Below, piece after piece: positions 59,109 to 64,000 of a stretch of 64,000 bases of DNA. A program made the translations under genes and the position numbers. The DNA lies in NCBI RefSeq assembly GCF_007745175.1, contig NZ_CP036271.1:4476314-4540313 (forward strand), read 5' to 3'. The notes below the pieces were generated by a model that was not told where the DNA came from, searched no databases, and was given only the letters and a program-made list of their open reading frames with translations. Position 1 is the first letter of the stretch. The number at the start of each line of letters is the position of its first letter. Origin of the DNA: Caulifigura coniformis. GTDB lineage: Bacteria > Planctomycetota > Planctomycetia > Planctomycetales > Planctomycetaceae.

Positions 59109-59586
59109 ACGCCTGGGTCAAAACAAGGGCTCCTCTTCCTCCCCGGCCGTTGCGGGGGCTGCTGCACACCATTCCGTGTCGCCGGCCTCGCGGAAGTCCG
59201 GCATTCTTCGGCTTCGGGCCCTATGGCCCGCCACTTTCGCCAGGTGGTCCCATCCGAACCCGGAACACCGGCCCGCGATCCCGGCGTCGTCGAAGCGACA
59301 GCAATGCAACAAAGCGTTTGAAGGGATGCGGTTCGAACGGGGACCCGTCGGGAGAGGAGTTCACCTGCGGGCTTCCGGTGGCGAGAGCAGGACGAATCGA
59401 ATCGTGGTCACCGTTGGGCAACTTGATCGATGGTCCCGGGGTCAGTTTGAGACGGGCCCTGAAAATGCGAATCGCCCCGGGTCATGTCCGTCGAAACGGG
59501 TGCATGAAACGGGGCGTCTCGCTTAACAGAATTCGATCCCCCCACTTCTCTGGCCCGGTGAGATCGTAAACTGCTTCCGTCTGGCC
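59109..59586. other. Intergenic region, no gene accepted
   Basis: About 480 nt with no secure coding sequence. A short stretch (59246-59266) recalls part of a 5S rRNA but lacks the remaining conserved structure. A 7-bp CGCCCCG/CGGGGCG inverted repeat is present near 59470-59515. Confidence 0.4.
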
Positions 59587-59916
59587 TCAGGCCTTCTTCT
59601 TGGGCTTGCCCTGGCCGGCCTTGAATTCTTCGAGCGTCACTTTGCCGTCGCTGTCCTTGTCGAGCTTCTTGAAGCGGGTCTCGGCCTTGGCGAGCGCGTC
59701 ACCCTTCTTCTTGCCCTTGAACTCTTCCAGCGTCAGCTTGGAGTCTTTGTCAGAGTCCATCCGCTTGAAAGCCACTTCCGGGTCGACAGGCTTCTTTTCA
59801 TCAGCCTTGGGAGCGGGCTTCGGCGGTTCCGGCTTGGGAGCTGGCTTCGGTTCGTCAGCCGCGAATGCGGCTGCACTCAGGCTCATCGAAAGCGCGAATG
59901 CTGCAAATCGAATCAT
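59587..59916 (-). CDS. Secreted EF-hand protein (109 aa)
   Basis: The signal peptide MIRFAAFALSMSLSAAAFAA is followed by a Pro/Lys repeat linker (KPAPKPEPPKPAPKADEKKP) and two EF-hand loops: RMDSDKDSKLTLEEF and KLDKDSDGKVTLEEF, each with Asp at positions 1, 3 and 5 and Glu at 12. It should bind two calcium ions in the periplasm or envelope. AGGATGG precedes the ATG. EF-hand proteins with such linkers are abundant in planctomycetes; the partner is unknown. Confidence 0.9.
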   Translation of the reverse strand: MIRFAAFALSMSLSAAAFAADEPKPAPKPEPPKPAPKADEKKPVDPEVAFKRMDSDKDSKLTLEEFKGKKKGDALAKAETRFKKLDKDSDGKVTLEEFKAGQGKPKKKA

Positions 59917-60130
59917 TTCAAACCATCCTGCGAGTCTGAGGACTGCGGCGGAACATTACGGTCCGTGCGTCGCGGGACTTCCCCCGACCAACGCGCCGCC
60001 GGTTGTCTGATGCGCCCGGCCCCCGGGAAATTCTCCGCAATCTGGAGAATTTGTGCGGAATTCACCGTCTTTGGATGATGGACCGCGCTGAGGTCGGTCG
60101 GATCGGCGTCCGCTGCGTAGACGATTCGAC

Positions 60131-61588
60131 CTAATTCGTCCTTCCCCGCCGGCCGTCGAAGGCCTCGCGCCTCGAAACGCTCCGCCCGACGGATGCCCCC
60201 AGGGCCGCTCCCGCCACGTTGACCATCGCCTCGACGAGCGCGCCGCTGAGCGGGTCTTTCATCGCCCGGGCGATCGACTCAGAAGCTCGCTTCTCGAATT
60301 CCGTCGGAATCCGCTCCTGGTGCCGTTTGATGGCATCCCAGAACTCGTCGCGAGAGAGAGCACCCTGCCGAAACAGGGCGATCGACTTCGACATGTCGAA
60401 TCCCTCCGCGAACTGCGAGCGGAACTCGTGGAAATTGGCCTGTTCGAAACGTCGCGCCAGATGGGCCAACCCCTCGCTGACGCGCCCCGCATCGATGCTT
60501 CGTTCCTTCTGGCGCGCGAGCCTCGGCTGCATGGCCGCAATGTCGTCGTTCAATACCCGAATCCGGAGCGTGACTTCGTCATCGGAGGGATCGGGGGTCG
60601 CCGCTGCTCGTCGCTCGAGCAGGCCTGTCTCTGCCTGCGCGAGGTAGTTCTTCAGGCGTCCGAGGGCCTCCTCGTAGAACCGCCCCTGCTCCTGGTCGAG
60701 CGACGCCAACTCCTGCTCAGCGGTTTGCACGCGCCCCTCGGCGTCCGCCATCTGTGCGGCCTCCCGTTCCAGAGCGTTCGACGCATCCTGAACGGCTGCA
60801 ACGGTTCCGGCGACTCCCAGCCGCTGGGCGGCATCGCGTTCGATCTCTTCGATTCGCTGCATCAGGCCGTGGAACTCGGCCCTGCGATGGGCCGTCTCGG
60901 TGTCCATCAGGCCTGGCGTGGTCAGCAGGAACCGGTAGCCTCGCGAGGCCTTGTCAAACTCCACGAGGCGTCCGACCCAGCGATCGAGGCGGCGGATCAG
61001 TCCGCGTCCCCGGTAAGCGGGCGTCCCATAGCCCTGCCCCATGAGATACTGAAACAGGCGGCTCTGTTCGTACGCGGGCAGCTTTTCCCGCGATTCCCTG
61101 GCGATCTCAGCGACCCGTTCCTCGTCCCGCTTCAACTCCATCTCGGACTGCACAGCACGGCGGGACAACTCCTGGAACTGGGCGTCCTGTTCGAGAGTGC
61201 GGGCCAGTTCCGACTGCACTTCGGCCTGCTTCTGAATGGCGGCCTGGGACTTTGCCAGGGCCGCCTCCCACCTGGCGCGAGCATCCGCGGCCGTGGATCG
61301 CAGCCGGCCCAGTCGCTCTCCCACCTCTTTCGCGCGCCGTTCCTTGCGTTCCACGATCGTCAGGAGGTCCTGCCGGACGTCGGCGAAGCCTGCTTCCACG
61401 GCGGATCGACTCAGTTCCGGGAGGACAAGTCGCGCCAGTTCAACAACCGCTTCAGACCTCTGGGTCACCAGGGCCGCCATTTCGTCGTCGATCCGACGGG
61501 CCTCTTCGTGGATGGCTGCGGCCTCGTTCTGCGCGGTTGCGAGGGCCCCCCTGAGCACGTCGAACAACTCTGCGCCGGGTTTCGGCAT
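60131..61588 (-). CDS. Coiled-coil protein of unknown function (485 aa)
   Basis: Not recognised. Helical, heptad-rich sequence runs through residues ~15-175 (IHEEARRIDDEMAALVTQRS, ELKRDEERVAEIARESREKL) and ~240-350. Between them is a small globular segment, QYLMGQGYGTPAYRGRGLIR then FDKASRGYRFLLTTP. The C-terminal end has a short hydrophobic Gly/Ala stretch (LVEAMVNVAGAALGASVG) that may insert in or bind membrane. No signal peptide is present. It is the only gene between the EF-hand protein and the MFS transporter and is divergent from the latter. Confidence 0.7.
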   Translation of the reverse strand: MPKPGAELFDVLRGALATAQNEAAAIHEEARRIDDEMAALVTQRSEAVVELARLVLPELSRSAVEAGFADVRQDLLTIVERKERRAKEVGERLGRLRSTAADARARWEAALAKSQAAIQKQAEVQSELARTLEQDAQFQELSRRAVQSEMELKRDEERVAEIARESREKLPAYEQSRLFQYLMGQGYGTPAYRGRGLIRRLDRWVGRLVEFDKASRGYRFLLTTPGLMDTETAHRRAEFHGLMQRIEEIERDAAQRLGVAGTVAAVQDASNALEREAAQMADAEGRVQTAEQELASLDQEQGRFYEEALGRLKNYLAQAETGLLERRAAATPDPSDDEVTLRIRVLNDDIAAMQPRLARQKERSIDAGRVSEGLAHLARRFEQANFHEFRSQFAEGFDMSKSIALFRQGALSRDEFWDAIKRHQERIPTEFEKRASESIARAMKDPLSGALVEAMVNVAGAALGASVGRSVSRREAFDGRRGRTN

Positions 61589-61813
61589 GATTCCATCGTT
61601 CCTTCAATGCCTGGCGGGTGCCGGTTGCGAAGTCTGGGAAAGGCGGTATCCGGCCGGACGATCCTGCCTGATCGTTCAACGCAATTCGGACGCGTTGAGG
61701 ATACGCGAATCGTCGAGCATCCTATTGGAAAACGGTGAATTTCACCTGTACGATGCCGGCCTCCGCGCGGCTGCGCGGCGCTCACCTGTGGATTCGACTC
61801 CTCCAGCCTCCGG

Positions 61814-63523
61814 ATGAACTTCTCCATGAGCCAACCCTCCCAAGACCTTGGGGCTCCTGCTGCACCGAACGCGTTTCGGCTCCTCTGGGCCGGCTTTATG
61901 GCCATCTTTGCCGCGGGCATCGGCTTCGCCATCCGCGGCGGCATCCTCGACAACTGGGCCCGTGAATACAGCCTGACCTCCACCCAGGTCGGTGAAATCT
62001 CGGGTGCCGGATTCACGGGATTCTGCTTCGGAATCATCATCGGCGGCATCATCGCCGACCGCATCGGCTACGGAAAACTCGTCATCGCAGCGTTCCTGAT
62101 GCACATCGCTTCAGCGGGTGTGACGTTCATGGCGACCCCCGAGAACGCCTACAACATGCTGTTCCTCGGGGCGTTCATCTTCGCCATCGCCAACGGAACG
62201 CTCGAAGCCGTCGCCAACCCGCTGGTGGCCACGCTTTTCCCCAATAACCGCACGCACTACCTCAACATTCTCCACGCCAGTTGGCCGGCCGGCATGATCA
62301 TCGGCGGCGCCTGTGGCTGGGTTCTCGACGACCGCCTCGAGCTTCCCTGGAAGCAGCAGTTCGCGATCTTCCTGATTCCGACCGTCATTTATGGCCTGAT
62401 GTTCCTCGGCCAGCGGATGCCGAAATCGGAAGCGGCCGAGAAGGGCCTCAAGCTGGGCGACATGCTGAAGGACGTCGGAATTCTCGGCGGCCTCGTCGTC
62501 TGCTTCCTCCTGGCGCTGTTCTCGAGCAGCCTGCTGACGCCGATGCTCACGCCTGCCAACGCAACGCCCGAGCAGATCGCCAGCGCCGATTCGATGGGCT
62601 CGAACCTTGGTTACCTCGTCGGCGGCCTGCTGCTCGTCGCGATCGCCTTTATCACGAAGTTCTCGTTCGGCTCGCTCCTCCTGTTCGTGCTGTTCGTGAC
62701 GCATGCCATGGTCGGAGCCGTGGAACTCGGAACCGACAACTGGATCCAGAGCATCACCGGCAACATCCTGTCGTCGAGCGAAGGCAAGATCCTCTTCGTC
62801 TTCACGTCGTCCGTGATGTTCGCCCTGAGGTTCTGTGCCCATTTCATTGAGAAGAAGCTCGGCCTGTCCCCGGTCGGCATCCTGCTGGTCTGTGCGGTCC
62901 TGGCCTGCATCGGCCTCAACCTCACAAGCCGCGTCGAAACGTTCGGAGCCGCCCTGCTGGCGCTCACGGTGTACGGCATTGGCAAGACGTTCTTCTGGCC
63001 GACCATGCTTGCCGTCGCGAGCGATCGCTTCCCCCGGACGGGCGCCATCGCCATCAGCATCATGGGCGGCATCGGCATGATGTCCGCCGGCCTGGTCGGC
63101 GCTCCCGGCCTTGGCTTCCTGAAGGACAAGTACTCCGCCGAAGCGCTGGCCGAGGCGAACAAGCCGCTCTATGAGGCGAACAAGTCCGAGAAGCCCAGCC
63201 GCTTCATGCGGGTCTTCGAAGCGACCGCCATCAAGGCCTCCAGCCTGGGCGACGTGAACAATAAGCTCGATGAAGCCCGCAAGAAGGAGGTTGCCGCCGG
63301 CAACGCTGATCCGAAGGCGGCCCTGTCGGCACTGTCAACGGACGAACGGGCGATCTTCGATGCCAGCATCGAAGGCGACCGCCGGACGCTCGTCACAGAC
63401 TCGCTGATCCCGGCCACCATGGCTGCCGTCTACCTGCTCCTGATGGTCTACTTCAAGACCCTCGGCGGCTACCGGCCCCTCCGGCTCGAAGAAGCCCAGG
63501 CCGCTTCGACCGCCGAAAGCTAA
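61814..63523 (+). CDS. MFS transporter, probably sugar
   Basis: This 569-residue permease has about 12 transmembrane segments. The MFS loop after helix 2 is visible in [18 protein letters not shown]. Early [20 protein letters not shown] and [20 protein letters not shown] resemble fucose/glucose-type MFS permeases. A large cytoplasmic or periplasmic insert of about 100 residues ([20 protein letters not shown] through [12 protein letters not shown]) precedes the last helix, which is longer than in typical members. An ATG at 61826 is an alternative start. A perfect terminator follows. Confidence 0.85.
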   Translation: MNFSMSQPSQDLGAPAAPNAFRLLWAGFMAIFAAGIGFAIRGGILDNWAREYSLTSTQVGEISGAGFTGFCFGIIIGGIIADRIGYGKLVIAAFLMHIASAGVTFMATPENAYNMLFLGAFIFAIANGTLEAVANPLVATLFPNNRTHYLNILHASWPAGMIIGGACGWVLDDRLELPWKQQFAIFLIPTVIYGLMFLGQRMPKSEAAEKGLKLGDMLKDVGILGGLVVCFLLALFSSSLLTPMLTPANATPEQIASADSMGSNLGYLVGGLLLVAIAFITKFSFGSLLLFVLFVTHAMVGAVELGTDNWIQSITGNILSSSEGKILFVFTSSVMFALRFCAHFIEKKLGLSPVGILLVCAVLACIGLNLTSRVETFGAALLALTVYGIGKTFFWPTMLAVASDRFPRTGAIAISIMGGIGMMSAGLVGAPGLGFLKDKYSAEALAEANKPLYEANKSEKPSRFMRVFEATAIKASSLGDVNNKLDEARKKEVAAGNADPKAALSALSTDERAIFDASIEGDRRTLVTDSLIPATMAAVYLLLMVYFKTLGGYRPLRLEEAQAASTAES

Positions 63524-63555
63524 AGCCGGAAGACGCATTGATCCGCTGCCAACAG

Positions 63556-63587
63556 GCCCCGCGAGGCAGACTCGCGGGGCTTTTTTT
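63556..63587 (+). terminator. Intrinsic terminator of the MFS gene
   Basis: A perfect 10-bp stem (63556-63565 with 63571-63580, arm GCCCCGCGAG), a 5-nt loop and seven T. Confidence 0.93.
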
Positions 63588-63935
63588 GCGTCTGCAGTTC
63601 CGGTCCTCCCTGTCGCGACGGTTGCACCGACGGCGGACTCCAGTGGTCTCGTACCGAAGCGCACGGGAGCGGGCGGGTTTCCTCCCAACTCCGTGCCTGT
63701 TCCCGGTCCGGCGCTCAGCATTTCTCTGTTTCGTCGCCGATACTTGGAACGGATTCTGGCCTTCTCTGTCGTCCTTCGTGCGCCCATGATGGAGGATGCA
63801 GCCGGAGCGTCTCGCTCCCGTTGCGTCGTCTGACTCGCCTGCGATGTTCGACGTCGGGAGAGTCAGCGCGGCAAGGATGCTGCAAACCGTCATCCGGTTG
63901 CCCGGGGCTTCACCACCCCGTTTGAGATCCTTGCC
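63588..63935. other. Intergenic region, no gene seen
   Basis: About 350 nt between the MFS terminator and the next start codon. It probably holds the promoter of the partial gene at 63936, but no clear boxes were found. Confidence 0.4.
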
Positions 63936-64000
63936 ATGACCATTCGACCTCTTGCCTGCGCCCTGGCTGTCCTGGCCGGATTCGCTCCCGCGCTGTCTTT
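63936..64000 (+). CDS. Start of an exported protein (cut by window edge)
   Basis: Only the first 21 codons are present: MTIRPLACALAVLAGFAPAL. This is a Sec signal peptide with a basic lead and a hydrophobic core. The rest of the gene lies outside the window, so the product is unknown. Confidence 0.6.
   Translation, partial: MTIRPLACALAVLAGFAPALS

Noticed and set aside
59246-59266. Segment resembling the GGTCCCATCCGAACCCGG part of 5S rRNA
   Set aside because: The flanks do not form helix I or the downstream conserved loop of 5S rRNA, so a gene or even a pseudogene cannot be supported.

Overview
The window is a GC-rich bacterial chromosome segment, most likely from a planctomycete (order Planctomycetales). 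This rests on gene content rather than an rRNA marker: a sulfatase, two Gfo/Idh/MocA oxidoreductases (one with a Tat signal), DUF1571, DUF1015, BON and EF-hand proteins, a formyltransferase/beta-propeller glycan protein, a methanopterin-type amino acid kinase, and an integrase of the kind common in planctomycete islands. No rRNA, tRNA or CRISPR array was recognised.

Layout. 1-5 kb: the end of an FAD-linked oxidase, a short nuoA-nuoB-nuoC cluster without nuoD, and rimO. 5-16 kb: a secreted protein, an MfnE-like kinase, hemE, a U32 peptidase, a tyrosine autokinase for polysaccharide export, and a YyaL-like protein. 16-27 kb: murC-murB, a Gfo/Idh oxidoreductase, a Tat-exported protein, rhodanese, DUF1015, trxB, a flippase-like membrane protein and a beta-CASP metallo-hydrolase. 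27.4-29.1 kb: a complete-looking retron, consisting of a promoter, a structured RNA closed by a 20-nt a1/a2 stem (19 of 20 paired), and a reverse transcriptase with an N-terminal extension. It has no effector gene and sits between housekeeping genes. 29-33 kb: trpA, DUF1571, a CPBP protease and a VOC protein.

32.9-51.9 kb is an integrated mobile element of about 18.9 kb bounded by a 21-bp direct repeat. It entered the intrinsic terminator of a Gfo/Idh gene (51919-53364). The core repeat lies inside the integrase reading frame. The integrase therefore now has a chromosome-encoded tail, while its apparent native C-terminus (57 codons) lies in frame at the other end of the element. The element carries small membrane proteins, a SIR2-domain protein (probable antiphage effector), a five-copy 21-bp iteron-like array, phage-like genes (protease, tape-measure-like, small tail-like), two paralogous small helix-turn-helix (HTH) proteins, a serine recombinase, a RepA-like ATPase, an excisionase-like protein and the tyrosine integrase. 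Terminase, portal and capsid genes were not seen, so it resembles a replicating integrative element or phage satellite more than an intact prophage.

53-64 kb returns to chromosomal genes: two secreted histidine-rich proteins, a sulfatase, the formyltransferase/beta-propeller protein, an FkbM methyltransferase, an EF-hand protein, a coiled-coil protein, a major facilitator superfamily (MFS) transporter, and the start of another exported protein.
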